A stretch of 50,330 nt of DNA from Novosphingobium piscinae (GCF_014230355.1 NZ_JACLAX010000020.1:1-50330), one strand, 5' to 3'. Positions 41,778 through 49,914 are shown, numbered from the stretch's first letter. Translations and numbers: made by a program. Notes: generated from the sequence alone by a model not told the origin.

Positions 41778-41793
41778 CGCCTGCAATCAGGCG
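41778..41793. promoter_or_regulatory. Candidate operator CGCCTG-CAAT-CAGGCG
   Basis: A perfect 6-bp inverted repeat with a 4-base spacer lies in the 213-base gap between the divergent aminotransferase and LacI-type genes. It is a reasonable site for the LacI-type regulator, but no consensus supports it. Confidence 0.35.
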
Positions 41794-41867
41794 CTTAGAT
41801 GGTTCCGGAGGCCGCGCCGACCCGGCGACACCAGCCGACCCAGACCGCACCAAGGGGAGACCGGGGC

Positions 41868-42899
41868 ATGACAGCCGAGCCCGAAGCCAAACCGCGCCGC
41901 ATCCGCAACATCTCGGAACTGGCGAAGCTGGCGGGGGTCTCGGCCGGAACCGTGTCGCGCGCGCTGGCCGGCAAGGAGCTGGTCAACAGCCGCACGCGCG
42001 AACGGATCCAGGCCCTGGCCCGCGAGCACGGCTTCCGCCCCAACCAGATGGCCAGCCGCCTGCGCACCGGCCAGACCGGGGTGATCGGCGTGGTCATCCC
42101 GCTCGGCCACGAGAAGAAGCAGCACATTTCCGATCCCTTCTTCATGACCATGCTCGGCCACCTTGCCGATGGGCTGACCGAGGTCGGCTACGACCTGATG
42201 CTGAGCCGGGTGATCCCTGCCGACGGGGAAGACTGGCTCGAACGGATCGTCGATTCCGGGATGCTCGACGGGGTGGTGATGATCGGCCAGTCCGACCAGT
42301 TTGCCGCGATCGAGCGCACCGCCGCGGTCTATCCGCCGCTGGTTGTCTGGGGCACCGCCCGCCCCGGCCAGCGGCACTGCGTGGTCGGGACCGACAGCTT
42401 CGTCGGCGGGCAGCTGGCCGTGCGCCACCTGCTGTCGCGCGGGCGCCGCCGGCTCGCCTTCTTCGGCGATACCACCGGGCTAGAGATCGAACAGCGGCTG
42501 GCCGGAGCGCGCGCCGCCCTGGCCGAAAGCGGCAGCGGCGCCACCCTCGCGGTCTATCCCACGCACCTGTCGCAGCAGGAGATGCCCGGCCAGATCGCGG
42601 CGGACCTCGACCGCATGGACCCAGCGATCGACGGCATCTTCGCCGCCTCGGACGTGATCGCCATGGCCACGGTGCGCCTGCTCCACGAGCGCCACCGCAA
42701 GGTGCCCGAGGACATCGCGATCGTCGGCTTCGACGATCTGCCGCTGGCTACCCAGACCGTGCCGCAACTCACCACCGTGCGCCAGGACATCGCCGCAGGG
42801 GCGCGCACGCTGGTCGCCAACCTGCTGCGCCGCCTCGCCGGCGAGGCGACCGGCTCGACCATCATGGCGCCCGAGCTGGTCATCCGCGAAAGCGCCTGA
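41868..42899 (+). CDS. LacI-family transcriptional regulator
   Basis: The 343-residue protein has an N-terminal LacI helix-turn-helix (ISELAKLAGVSAGTVSRALA) and hinge (FRPNQMASRLRTGQTG). The sugar-binding-like domain then follows with IGVVIPLG, DGVVMIGQSD, GTDSFVGGQLAVRHLLSRG and the C-terminal IVGFDDLPLATQTVPQLTTV. The ATG at 41868 is preceded by GGGGAGA. The effector is unknown; no sugar catabolism genes are adjacent. Confidence 0.9.
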   Translation: MTAEPEAKPRRIRNISELAKLAGVSAGTVSRALAGKELVNSRTRERIQALAREHGFRPNQMASRLRTGQTGVIGVVIPLGHEKKQHISDPFFMTMLGHLADGLTEVGYDLMLSRVIPADGEDWLERIVDSGMLDGVVMIGQSDQFAAIERTAAVYPPLVVWGTARPGQRHCVVGTDSFVGGQLAVRHLLSRGRRRLAFFGDTTGLEIEQRLAGARAALAESGSGATLAVYPTHLSQQEMPGQIAADLDRMDPAIDGIFAASDVIAMATVRLLHERHRKVPEDIAIVGFDDLPLATQTVPQLTTVRQDIAAGARTLVANLLRRLAGEATGSTIMAPELVIRESA

Positions 42900-42914
42900 A
42901 CCGGCCGCCTCGCG

Positions 42915-42932
42915 CTGTAACCCAACTGTCGC
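42915..42932 (+). promoter_or_regulatory. Candidate Pho box upstream of the plcP-like gene
   Basis: CTGTAAC-CCAA-CTGTCGC resembles the PhoB box (two CTGTCAT-like 7-mers separated by 4 bases). It lies 66 bases upstream of the start. In other alphaproteobacteria the plcP-agt pair is PhoB-controlled, which supports the call. Confidence 0.5.
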
Positions 42933-42997
42933 CGCTCCGTCATCGCGCGGCAACCTCGCGCTGCCATGACCGCAGAAACGGATCATGGAGCCGGATC

Positions 42998-43954
42998 ATG
43001 GCCACACGCGTTGCCGAAGCCGTCGAAGATCTCCTCGCCCGCGCCGGCACCGGGCCGGAAAGCGCGGCGGGCGGCCTGCCACAATGGCTGAACCTGCCCG
43101 AGCCCCGCGCCTTCCGCCCCAAGCGCAAGGTCCGCACGGTGTGGATCTCGGACATCCACCTCGGCACCCGCGGCTGCAATGCCGAGATGCTGGTCGATTT
43201 CCTCCGCTCGATCGAGTGCCGTACGCTCTACCTGGTCGGCGACGTGGTCGACGGCTGGCGCCTGCGCAAGGGCTGGTATTGGCCCGATGCCCACAACGAG
43301 GTGGTGCGCCGCGTGCTCAAGATGGCGCACAACGGCACCCGCGTGGTGTTCGTCGCAGGCAACCATGACGAGATGCTGCGCGATTTCGCCGGGCTCACCT
43401 TCGGCGGGGTCGAACTGGTGCTCGAGGCCGAGCACATCACCGCCGACGGCCGCAAGCTGCTGGTGCTGCACGGCGATTCGTTCGACGGGGTGGTGCTCTA
43501 TGCCAGGTGGCTCGCCTTCCTCGGCGACAAGGCCTACGGGCTGATGCTGCGGCTCAACATCGTGGTCAACCGGGTGCGCCGCCAGTTCAAGCTGCCCTAC
43601 TGGTCGCTGTCCGGCTATCTCAAGAAGCGGGTCAAGAACGCGGTCCAGTTCGTCTGCAACTTCGAGGACGCGGTGGCCCAGGAGGCGATGGCCCGCGGCG
43701 CCGACGGGATCGTCTGCGGCCATATCCACTGCGCCGAGATCCGCCAGATCGGCCCGGTCACCTATTACAACGACGGCGACTGGGTGGAGAGCTGTACCGC
43801 GCTGGTCGAGGAGGCCGACGGGGCCATGCACATCATCGACTGGGCCGCCGAGATCCGCACCCGCGACAGCGCCGGCACCACCCCGGGCCGCGACACCGCG
43901 GCCGAGACCGCCGCTCGGCTCCCGGTCCCGGCCCTGGCCGGCGCGGAGGGCTGA
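42998..43954 (+). CDS. PlcP-like metallophosphoesterase (phospholipase C type)
   Basis: The 318-residue protein is a calcineurin-fold metallophosphoesterase. Motifs are SDIHLGTRGCNAE, LVGDVVDGWRLRKGWYW, AGNHDEMLRDF, HGDSFD and CGHIHCAEI, then NDGDWVESCTALVE. It is often annotated as UDP-2,3-diacylglucosamine hydrolase. The sequence and the adjacent glycosyltransferase fit PlcP better. PlcP cleaves phospholipids to diacylglycerol during phosphate starvation. It starts at ATG 42998 (GGAG eight bases upstream); the glycosyltransferase follows after three bases. Confidence 0.8.
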   Translation: MATRVAEAVEDLLARAGTGPESAAGGLPQWLNLPEPRAFRPKRKVRTVWISDIHLGTRGCNAEMLVDFLRSIECRTLYLVGDVVDGWRLRKGWYWPDAHNEVVRRVLKMAHNGTRVVFVAGNHDEMLRDFAGLTFGGVELVLEAEHITADGRKLLVLHGDSFDGVVLYARWLAFLGDKAYGLMLRLNIVVNRVRRQFKLPYWSLSGYLKKRVKNAVQFVCNFEDAVAQEAMARGADGIVCGHIHCAEIRQIGPVTYYNDGDWVESCTALVEEADGAMHIIDWAAEIRTRDSAGTTPGRDTAAETAARLPVPALAGAEG

Positions 43955-43957
43955 GCC

Positions 43958-45079
43958 ATGACCGATCTGTCCCGTCCGCTGCGCATCGCGATCGCCTCGG
44001 ATGCCTGGTTCCCGCAGGTCAACGGGGTGGTCCGGACCCTGGCTGCCACGGTCGCCGAGCTCGACCGCCGCGGGCACGAGGTCGAGCTGATCACCCCGCT
44101 GCGCTTCGCCACGCTGCCGATGCCGGGCTACAGCCAGATCCGCCTGGCGCTGGCGCCGCGGTTCACCGCGCGGCGGCTGCTCGACGGCTTCGCCCCCGAC
44201 ATCGTCCACATCGCCACCGAAGGGCCGATCGGCTGGTCCGCCCGCGGCTGGTGCATCGCGCGCGGGGTGCCCTTCACCAGCGCCTTCCACACCCGCTTCC
44301 CGGACTACCTGGCGGTGCGCACGGGCATGGACGCCGAATGGTTCTGGCCGGTGCTGCGCCGCTTCCACGCCCCGAGCCGCGCCGTCATGGTCTCGACCCC
44401 CACACTCGCCGCCGAGCTGGCGGCGCGCGGCCTGCCCCGCACCGCGCTATGGGGCCGCGGGATCGATGGCTGGACCTTCCGCCCCGATCGCCCGCCGCAC
44501 CCGGCGCTCGCCGCGCTGAAGGCGCAAGGCCGTGGGCCGATCCTGCTCAATGTCGGCCGGGTTGCGCCGGAAAAGAACCTCGAGGCCTTCCTCACCGCGG
44601 ACGTGCCCGGCACCAAGGTTGTGGTTGGCGATGGACCGGCGCTGGAGAGCCTGCGCAGCCGCTTCCCCGCGGCGGTGTTCCTTGGCGCGCTGGCGGGCGA
44701 GGATCTTGCCAGCGCCTATCGCGGCGCCGACGTGTTCGTCTTTCCCAGCCTGACCGACACCTTCGGGCTGGTCGTGCTCGAGGCGCTGGCCTGCGGGCTG
44801 CCGGTGGCGGCCTTCCCGGTTGCCGGCCCGCTCGACATCCTCGGCCGCGATGGCCGCGGGGCCGATGGGGCCATGCCCGCGACGATCGCCGCGCTGGACC
44901 CCAGCCTGCCCAGCGCGATCCACCGCGCGCTGCGGCTCGATCGCTCGGCCGCCGCGGTCTACGGCGCGCGCTTCACCTGGGAGCGCGCCACCGACCAGTT
45001 CCTCGCCGCGCTCGAGCTGGGCCTGCAGCCGGAACCGAAGCCCCTGCCCGCGCGGGCCCCCGTGTCCGAGCCTGCCTGA
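43958..45079 (+). CDS. GT4-family glycosyltransferase (Agt-like)
   Basis: This 373-residue GT-B glycosyltransferase has the N-terminal DAWFPQVNGVVRTL motif, FHTRFPDYL, the donor-site region NVGRVAPEKNLEAFL and the E-x7-E region TDTFGLVVLEALACGLPVA. In alphaproteobacteria such an enzyme next to PlcP adds sugars to diacylglycerol to make phosphorus-free glycolipids. This role is inferred from family and neighbour. The C-terminal Pro-rich tail is not conserved. Confidence 0.82.
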   Translation: MTDLSRPLRIAIASDAWFPQVNGVVRTLAATVAELDRRGHEVELITPLRFATLPMPGYSQIRLALAPRFTARRLLDGFAPDIVHIATEGPIGWSARGWCIARGVPFTSAFHTRFPDYLAVRTGMDAEWFWPVLRRFHAPSRAVMVSTPTLAAELAARGLPRTALWGRGIDGWTFRPDRPPHPALAALKAQGRGPILLNVGRVAPEKNLEAFLTADVPGTKVVVGDGPALESLRSRFPAAVFLGALAGEDLASAYRGADVFVFPSLTDTFGLVVLEALACGLPVAAFPVAGPLDILGRDGRGADGAMPATIAALDPSLPSAIHRALRLDRSAAAVYGARFTWERATDQFLAALELGLQPEPKPLPARAPVSEPA

Positions 45080-45096
45080 CCGACCCGAGCAGGCGA

Positions 45097-45122
45097 CCCC
45101 GGCCCGGCGCATCGGGCCGGGG
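45097..45122. terminator. Hairpin after the glycosyltransferase gene
   Basis: CCCCGGCCCG pairs perfectly with CGGGCCGGGG around a GCGCAT loop, 17 bases after the stop codon. It lacks a T-run. Confidence 0.6.
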
Positions 45123-45220
45123 TGCGACGGGCCGTTGCCGGCGTTTAACGCCGCGTTAGCTCTCCGCTGCGTAGGTTCCCTGCGTCCCGGTAAACCGGCC
45201 GGCCGCAGGAGAACCCATCG

Positions 45221-45604
45221 GTGTCGACGCATCCTGTCCGTCTTGTCTCGCGCGCCGACCCGTTCGGCGACCCGACGGCCGATCCCGCGGCCCTTGCCGC
45301 CACATCGGCCGACGAGCGGCGCCGGCGCAGCCGGGTCGCCCGGTTCGATGTCTATGCCCAGCCCGCCGGCCGGCTCGCACTGGTCGATGTCTCCTCGTTC
45401 GGGTGCTGCGTGCGCCATGCCGATCCGGCAATCGGTCCGGGCCACTTCGTGGCGCTGCAGTTCACCCGAATCGGCACGATCACCGGTTACGTCCGCTGGC
45501 GTGAGGACGAGAACATGGGGGTCGAGTTCTGCCGCGAGATCCCGCCGGCAACCGAACGCGCGCTGGCCACCCACGAGCCGCTCGAGGCGGTCCGCCGGCT
45601 TTAG
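45221..45604 (+). CDS. PilZ-domain protein
   Basis: The 127-residue protein starts at a GTG with CAGGAGAA upstream. It shows the two PilZ signatures: an Arg cluster of the RxxxR type (RRRRSR, about residues 33-38) and DVSSFGC, matching D/N-x-S-x-x-G. The beta-barrel strands are FVALQF, ITGYVRW and GVEF. It is likely to bind cyclic di-GMP. Single-domain PilZ proteins often affect motility, polysaccharide or surface behaviour. It stands alone, with a hairpin on each side. Confidence 0.75.
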   Translation: MSTHPVRLVSRADPFGDPTADPAALAATSADERRRRSRVARFDVYAQPAGRLALVDVSSFGCCVRHADPAIGPGHFVALQFTRIGTITGYVRWREDENMGVEFCREIPPATERALATHEPLEAVRRL

Positions 45605-45607
45605 GGA

Positions 45608-45630
45608 CTGTTTCGGTTCACCTGAAACAG
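45608..45630. repeat. Inverted repeat CTGTTTC-N9-GAAACAG after the PilZ gene
   Basis: A perfect 7-bp inverted repeat begins three bases after the PilZ stop. It may be a weak terminator or a protein-binding site. Confidence 0.45.
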
Positions 45631-45702
45631 GGACGGCACCAGCCCCAGCCCTCTCCCCCGCCGGTCAATCACCTTCGGTCCGCCGCGCTGCAGCGGCTGG
45701 AC

Positions 45703-45741
45703 AACCCCCGCGGGCGCGGTCACTCTGGCGTCGGGGGTTTT
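45703..45741 (+). promoter_or_regulatory. RBS-sequestering hairpin before the K+ channel gene
   Basis: AACCCCCG at 45703-45710 pairs perfectly with CGGGGGTT at 45732-45739, followed by TT, with the ATG at 45743. The GGGGG of the right arm is the only Shine-Dalgarno-like sequence. The fold would therefore hide the ribosome-binding site, or act as a terminator with its TTTT tail. Confidence 0.5.
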
Positions 45742-45742
45742 C

Positions 45743-46867
45743 ATGGCGGATCGTCGCAACCAGTTGATCGAACAGGCCGCGTCCAGCGTGATCGGCCCGC
45801 CGCTGCAGAACCTGCGGCGCACCCTAGTTTACATGATCGTGGTGTTCTGCGCCGCGACGGCGGGGTTCATGGCCGCCGGCTGGTCACTCGGCGATGCGGC
45901 CTACATGGTCACGCTGACGATCTTCTCGGTCGGCTATGGCGAAGTCCGCCCGATCGACACCCTTTACCTGCGCGGGCTGGCGATCGCCACGATCGTGCTC
46001 GGCTGCACCGGCATGCTGGTGCTGACCGGTGCACTCGTGCAGGTCTTCGCCCATTACCAGCTCAAGCGCTTTCTCGGGATCGACCGCATGCAGAGCCAGA
46101 TCGAACGCCTGACCGACCACGCCATCATCTGCGGCTTCGGCCGGATCGGGCTGCAGCTCGCCAAGGAGCTGGCGGCGGCGCGGACGCCGTTCATCATCGT
46201 CGAGCGCGACACCGGCAAGTGCGAGGAGATCCGCGCGCTCGGCTATCTGGCGCTCTGCGCCGACGCCACCGACGAGCAATCGCTGCGGGAGGCCGGGATC
46301 GAACGCGCGCGGGTGCTGGCGACGGTCCTGCCCGACGATGCCACCAACGTGTTCATCACGCTGTCGGCGCGCAATCTTAACCCCCGGCTCGAGATCATCG
46401 CCCGCGGCGAGGCGCCGAGCACCGAGGGCAAGCTGATCCACGCCGGAGCCGACAAGGTGGTGCTGCCCACCCACATCGGTGCCGAGCGGATCGCCGAGCT
46501 GATCATCTATCCGCGCACCGCACGTTTCCTCGGCGAGAGCAGCGAGCTGCGCGAGCTCAAGCGCGGGCTGAACGATTTCGGGCTCGAACTCGAGGCGGTC
46601 ACCGTACCGCCGCACTCGGCGCTGGCCGGCGCCACCGTGGCCGAGGCCGAGCGGCGCGGCAATGGCGGCTTCTTCATCGTCCAGATCGACCGCGCCGCGG
46701 GCACCGGCCCGGCGCAGAGCTTCCTCCATCCCGGTGATGACGTGCGGATCGAGGCCGGCGACACGCTGGTCCTGGTGATCCGCGGCAGCCGGGTCGCGGC
46801 CGGGGCGGTGTTCAACGCCGCCAGGCCCAAGGCCCCGGTCGGCCGCGGCTACAGCGTCACCGACTGA
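45743..46867 (+). CDS. Two-TM potassium channel with RCK (TrkA-N/TrkA-C) domain
   Basis: The 374-residue protein is an inner-membrane K+ channel. The first membrane segment (LVYMIVVFCAATAGFMAAGW) is followed by the pore with the selectivity filter TIFSVGYGE. The second segment is LAIATIVLGCTGMLVLTGAL. The cytoplasmic RCK domain has a Rossmann nucleotide-binding motif (IICGFGRIGLQLAKEL), then VERDTGKCEEI and DATDEQSL. A TrkA-C domain ends the protein (AGDTLVLVIRG). It resembles MthK/Kch-type ligand-gated channels. The ligand is unknown. Confidence 0.88.
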   Translation: MADRRNQLIEQAASSVIGPPLQNLRRTLVYMIVVFCAATAGFMAAGWSLGDAAYMVTLTIFSVGYGEVRPIDTLYLRGLAIATIVLGCTGMLVLTGALVQVFAHYQLKRFLGIDRMQSQIERLTDHAIICGFGRIGLQLAKELAAARTPFIIVERDTGKCEEIRALGYLALCADATDEQSLREAGIERARVLATVLPDDATNVFITLSARNLNPRLEIIARGEAPSTEGKLIHAGADKVVLPTHIGAERIAELIIYPRTARFLGESSELRELKRGLNDFGLELEAVTVPPHSALAGATVAEAERRGNGGFFIVQIDRAAGTGPAQSFLHPGDDVRIEAGDTLVLVIRGSRVAAGAVFNAARPKAPVGRGYSVTD

Positions 46868-46930
46868 CGCGGCGCTGGCCAAGCGGCCTGCGGGCTGGCA
46901 GGGGCCGGCCTTGCAGGGACGGAGGACAGC

Positions 46931-47239
46931 ATGGCCGCGGACGACGAAGACTACGTGTACGACGAGGATAGCGGCGAGTGGCTGCCCGCCGCCACGCTGG
47001 CCGCCCGGCAGGCCGCCGGCGCGGCCATCGAGGTGCGCGACGCGGTGGGCAACCTGCTGGCCGATGGCGACCAGGTGACCCTGATCAAGGATCTTGTGGT
47101 CAAGGGCGCCGGGCAGACATTGAAGCAGGGCACGCTGATCAAGTCGATCCGCCTGACCGGCGATGCGCAGGAGATCGACTGCCGCTATCCCGGCATCAAG
47201 GGCCTGGTGTTGCGCGCGGAGTTCGTGCGCAAGCGCTAG
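46931..47239 (+). CDS. PhnA/YjdM-like protein without the zinc ribbon
   Basis: The 102-residue protein has a beta domain like that of PhnA (YjdM): VRDAVGNLLADGDQVTLIKD, then KGAGQTLKQGTLIKSIRL and a terminal KGLVLRAEFVRKR. The Cys-containing zinc ribbon of full-length PhnA is missing; an acidic segment takes its place. Despite its name, the family has no proven role in phosphonate use. GGAGGA precedes the start. Confidence 0.75.
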   Translation: MAADDEDYVYDEDSGEWLPAATLAARQAAGAAIEVRDAVGNLLADGDQVTLIKDLVVKGAGQTLKQGTLIKSIRLTGDAQEIDCRYPGIKGLVLRAEFVRKR

Positions 47240-47258
47240 GGGGTTCCCTGGCGGGAAA

Positions 47259-47340
47259 GCGATGCCGGCCCACTGCCCCGCTCGACGACCCACGGGACAG
47301 CCTCGTCGCGTCGCCGGGCGGGGCAAGGGCCCGGCATCGC
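47259..47340. other. Nested long hairpin, candidate structured RNA
   Basis: Three stems stack inside one another: GCGATGCCGG with CCGGCATCGC (47259-47268 and 47331-47340), GCCCCGC with GCGGGGC (47275-47281 and 47318-47324), and CGACGA with TCGTCG (47283-47288 and 47303-47308). An additional CCC/GGG pairs between the first two. The apical loop is 14 bases. It lies between two plus-strand genes. Confidence 0.55.
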
Positions 47341-47387
47341 CACTGTTTGGGGGGAGCTGACCCGGAACCTAGGGGTCTCACCGGATC

Positions 47388-47416
47388 TTGTCAGGCGTTG
47401 CCAGCGGCGCAATAGT
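47388..47416 (+). promoter_or_regulatory. Candidate sigma-70 promoter of the DUF1570-like gene
   Basis: TTGTCA is followed after 17 bases by AATAGT, 30 bases upstream of the ATG at 47446. The -35 matches five of six and the -10 four of six consensus positions. Confidence 0.45.
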
Positions 47417-47445
47417 GGGCCCGGGTCGCGGATCGGATACGGTCG

Positions 47446-48999
47446 ATGCGGTTCGCGCGGGTGATGGCCCTGGTGGCGGCGGCGTTCGCGCCGACGGTGG
47501 CCCGGGCGGAATGGACCGAGGCGTCAAGCGCCCATTTCGTGGTCTATGCCGACGAAAGCGAAGCCCAGATCCGCCGCTTTGCCGAGCAGCTCGAACGCTA
47601 CCATGCCGCGCTCGCCATGCTCACCAACGCCAGCCCCGAGCCGCCGAGCCCATCCAACCGGGTCACCGTCTATGTCGTCCGGTCCGAACAAGACGTCCGC
47701 AAGCTGCACGGCGGCAACAACCGGTTTCTCGGGGGGTTCTACCTGCCGCGCGCGGGCGGATCGCTGGCGATCGTGCCGACGGTCAGGACCAACTCGCGCG
47801 ACCTCGACCAGTCGATGAGCACGCTGCTCCACGAATACACCCACCATTTCATGCTCACCAGCAGCAACTTTCCGATGCCCCGCTGGTATGCCGAGGGCGC
47901 GGCCGAATTCTTCTCGGCGGCAACCTTCCCGTCCGCGGGCGGCGTGGTGATCGGCCGGCCGGCGCTGCATCGCGCCGCGGAACTCCTCGTCCCCGGCTTT
48001 GCCCGCGACGTGCCGGTCAGCGAACTGCTCGATCCGCCCAAGCAGACGCCCAGCCGACGCTACGACGCATTCTATGGAAAGAGCTGGCTGCTGTTCCACT
48101 ACCTGACCTTCGACCCCGAGCGCAAAGGCCAGCTGAACCGCTATCTTCAGGGACTGACCAAGGGGCGCAGTTCGCGAGAAGCCGCGCTGGAGGCCTTCGG
48201 CGACCTTGCCGTGCTCGAGCACGATCTCGACCGCTATCTGATCAAGCGCCGGATGATGAGCTTCGACCTCAAGCCGTCGCTCGTGCCATCGGGACCGGTC
48301 AGCCTGCGCCGGCTCGCCGCGGGCGAAGCGGCCATTCTGCCGGTGCGGATCCGGTCCGAGCGCGGGGTCGATGCCGAACAGGCCAAGGCCCTGCTGGTCG
48401 AGGCCCGCGCCGTTGCCGCGCGTCATCCCGACGATCCGCGGGTCCAGGCCGCGCTGGCCGAGGCCGAGCACGACGCCGGCAACGACCGTGAGGCGATCGC
48501 CGCGGCGGATGCCGCGCTGGCGCGCGACCCCACGCTGGCCAAGGCCTATGTCCAGAAGGGCCTGGCGCAGTTCCGCCTGGCCGAGGAGGCGGCCGACCGG
48601 GCCGCGGCCTACCGCCAGGCGCGGGTCACCTTCGCCCAGCTCAACCGGCGCGAGCCCGACCATCCGCTGCCGCTGATCTACTTCTACTACAGCTACATGC
48701 GGCAGGACCTGCCGCCCACCGAGCTCGCCTTCAACGGACTGCTCAAGGCCTCGCGGCTGGCGCCGTTTGACCTCGGCCTGCGGATGACGCTGGTGTCCGA
48801 GCTCGTCCGGCGGCACCGGCTGGCCGATGCCCGCGCCGCGGCGAGGCCGATCGCGCTCAACCCCCATGCCGGCCCGCTGGCGCGCGCGGCGCAGCGGGTC
48901 ATCGCCCGGATCGATGCCGAACCGCAATGGGATGGCCACGACTTCGACATCCTCACCGCCTCGGTGGCGGACAACGCCGAGGATCCGGGCGCGGACTAG
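47446..48999 (+). CDS. Secreted DUF1570-like protein with HExxH motif and TPR repeats
   Basis: The 517-residue protein has a signal peptide (VMALVAAAFAPTVARA). The N-terminal half includes ASSAHFVVYADESEAQIR and a zinc-metallopeptidase-like motif HEYTH (129-133), followed by RWYAEGAAEFFSA, as in DUF1570/peptidase-MA-like proteins. The C-terminal half (about 325-500) consists of TPR-like helices (AALAEAEHDAGNDREAIAAA; KAYVQKGLAQFRLAEEAADR). It probably acts in the periplasm; the substrate is unknown. Confidence 0.75.
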   Translation: MRFARVMALVAAAFAPTVARAEWTEASSAHFVVYADESEAQIRRFAEQLERYHAALAMLTNASPEPPSPSNRVTVYVVRSEQDVRKLHGGNNRFLGGFYLPRAGGSLAIVPTVRTNSRDLDQSMSTLLHEYTHHFMLTSSNFPMPRWYAEGAAEFFSAATFPSAGGVVIGRPALHRAAELLVPGFARDVPVSELLDPPKQTPSRRYDAFYGKSWLLFHYLTFDPERKGQLNRYLQGLTKGRSSREAALEAFGDLAVLEHDLDRYLIKRRMMSFDLKPSLVPSGPVSLRRLAAGEAAILPVRIRSERGVDAEQAKALLVEARAVAARHPDDPRVQAALAEAEHDAGNDREAIAAADAALARDPTLAKAYVQKGLAQFRLAEEAADRAAAYRQARVTFAQLNRREPDHPLPLIYFYYSYMRQDLPPTELAFNGLLKASRLAPFDLGLRMTLVSELVRRHRLADARAAARPIALNPHAGPLARAAQRVIARIDAEPQWDGHDFDILTASVADNAEDPGAD

Positions 49000-49017
49000 T
49001 CCCGGGCGCTGCCTGGC

Positions 49018-49407
49018 CTAGGCCAAGGTGACGAAGATCTCCGCCTCGATCACCCAGTCCGCGTCCACCTTGCGCCACTTCGCGGCATAGCTCCCCGCTG
49101 CGGTCACGGCCTCGCCCACGGTACAGGTCCAGGCGCCCTGCTCCAGCGCGACCGGCGCGGCGGCGGACAGCGTGATCGTAGCCGGCGTGCGCACATAGCG
49201 CTGGCGCGCGGCGGGCGGCACGGCGAATTCGCGTTGCCAGGCCTGGAGCTGCGCCTTGCGCCCCGCCAGCACGGCGCTGTCGGTGCCGGTCACCAGCACC
49301 ACATCGCGCGCCAACAGCGGGCCGATCGCGGCCAGGTCGCCGCCGGCCAGGGCCCGGTTGAACGTCGCGCGGCGCAGGCGGATGGCAAGATCGTCGGGGT
49401 CGCTCAT
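49018..49407 (-). CDS. SnoaL/NTF2-like DUF4440-type protein
   Basis: The 129-residue protein has the cone-like NTF2 fold pattern: RRATFNRALAGGDLAAIGPL at the start, then RDVVLVTGTDSAVLAG, and a closing strand AKWRKVDADWVIEAEIFV. Such proteins are small-ligand-binding or enzymatic, and no specific function can be given. I chose ATG 49407 because it gives the expected domain N-terminus. It is convergent to the gene at 47446-48999. Confidence 0.7.
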   Translation of the reverse strand: MSDPDDLAIRLRRATFNRALAGGDLAAIGPLLARDVVLVTGTDSAVLAGRKAQLQAWQREFAVPPAARQRYVRTPATITLSAAAPVALEQGAWTCTVGEAVTAAGSYAAKWRKVDADWVIEAEIFVTLA

Positions 49408-49467
49408 CCCGGCCTTGTGCGGCGCCGCGCCCGGACAGGCAAGCCCACTGGGCTCCAGTTGCATGAA

Positions 49468-49500
49468 GCGCAATTGCTGCGCCGCACAATTCAATTGCGC
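49468..49500. promoter_or_regulatory. Inverted repeat GCGCAATTG-N15-CAATTGCGC
   Basis: A perfect 9-bp inverted repeat lies in the 171-base divergent region between the SnoaL-like gene and the small secreted protein. Each arm also contains the palindrome CAATTG. It is AT-rich for this genome and may be an operator or promoter region. Confidence 0.45.
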
Positions 49501-49578
49501 CGCAATGCAACAAAGGCAAAGTGGGGGCACAACATACGGATGCCCGGGGCATTCATCTCCAAAACAGGGATCAATGCC

Positions 49579-49869
49579 ATGACCAAGATGACTTTCGCCG
49601 CCAAGACCTTCGCAGTCGCAACATTCGCTTTCGGCGCCGCCACCATGGCCCAGGCCGAAGCCACCGGCCAGTTCCAGCACGCCGGGACGACCTACACCTA
49701 CGTCGAGCGCACCAGCAGCAAGGGACAGCGGGTGATCTCGGGTTCGGCCAGCGACGGCCGCAGCTTCCGCCTCATCGTCGGCCAGCGGCTGGTCCGCGGC
49801 ACCTTCAACGGCAATCCGGTGGCCTTCAGCCTCGCCGAGGTCGAGCGCACCAAGATCGCGATGCGCTGA
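49579..49869 (+). CDS. Small secreted hypothetical protein
   Basis: The 96-residue protein has a clear Sec signal (TFAVATFAFGAATMAQA) with cleavage after about residue 26. The mature part is short and beta-rich (TYTYVERTSSKGQRVISGSA; RLIVGQRLVRGTFNGNPVAF). I do not recognise a family. It lies upstream of two strong hairpins. Confidence 0.65.
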   Translation: MTKMTFAAKTFAVATFAFGAATMAQAEATGQFQHAGTTYTYVERTSSKGQRVISGSASDGRSFRLIVGQRLVRGTFNGNPVAFSLAEVERTKIAMR

Positions 49870-49877
49870 GCTCCGCG

Positions 49878-49914
49878 GGCGCGCGCGGTGGTCCCGTAGC
49901 CCGCCGCGCGCGCC
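49878..49914. terminator. Hairpin after the small secreted protein gene (first of two)
   Basis: GGCGCGCGCGG pairs perfectly with CCGCGCGCGCC across a 15-base loop, starting eight bases after the stop codon. Confidence 0.55.
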
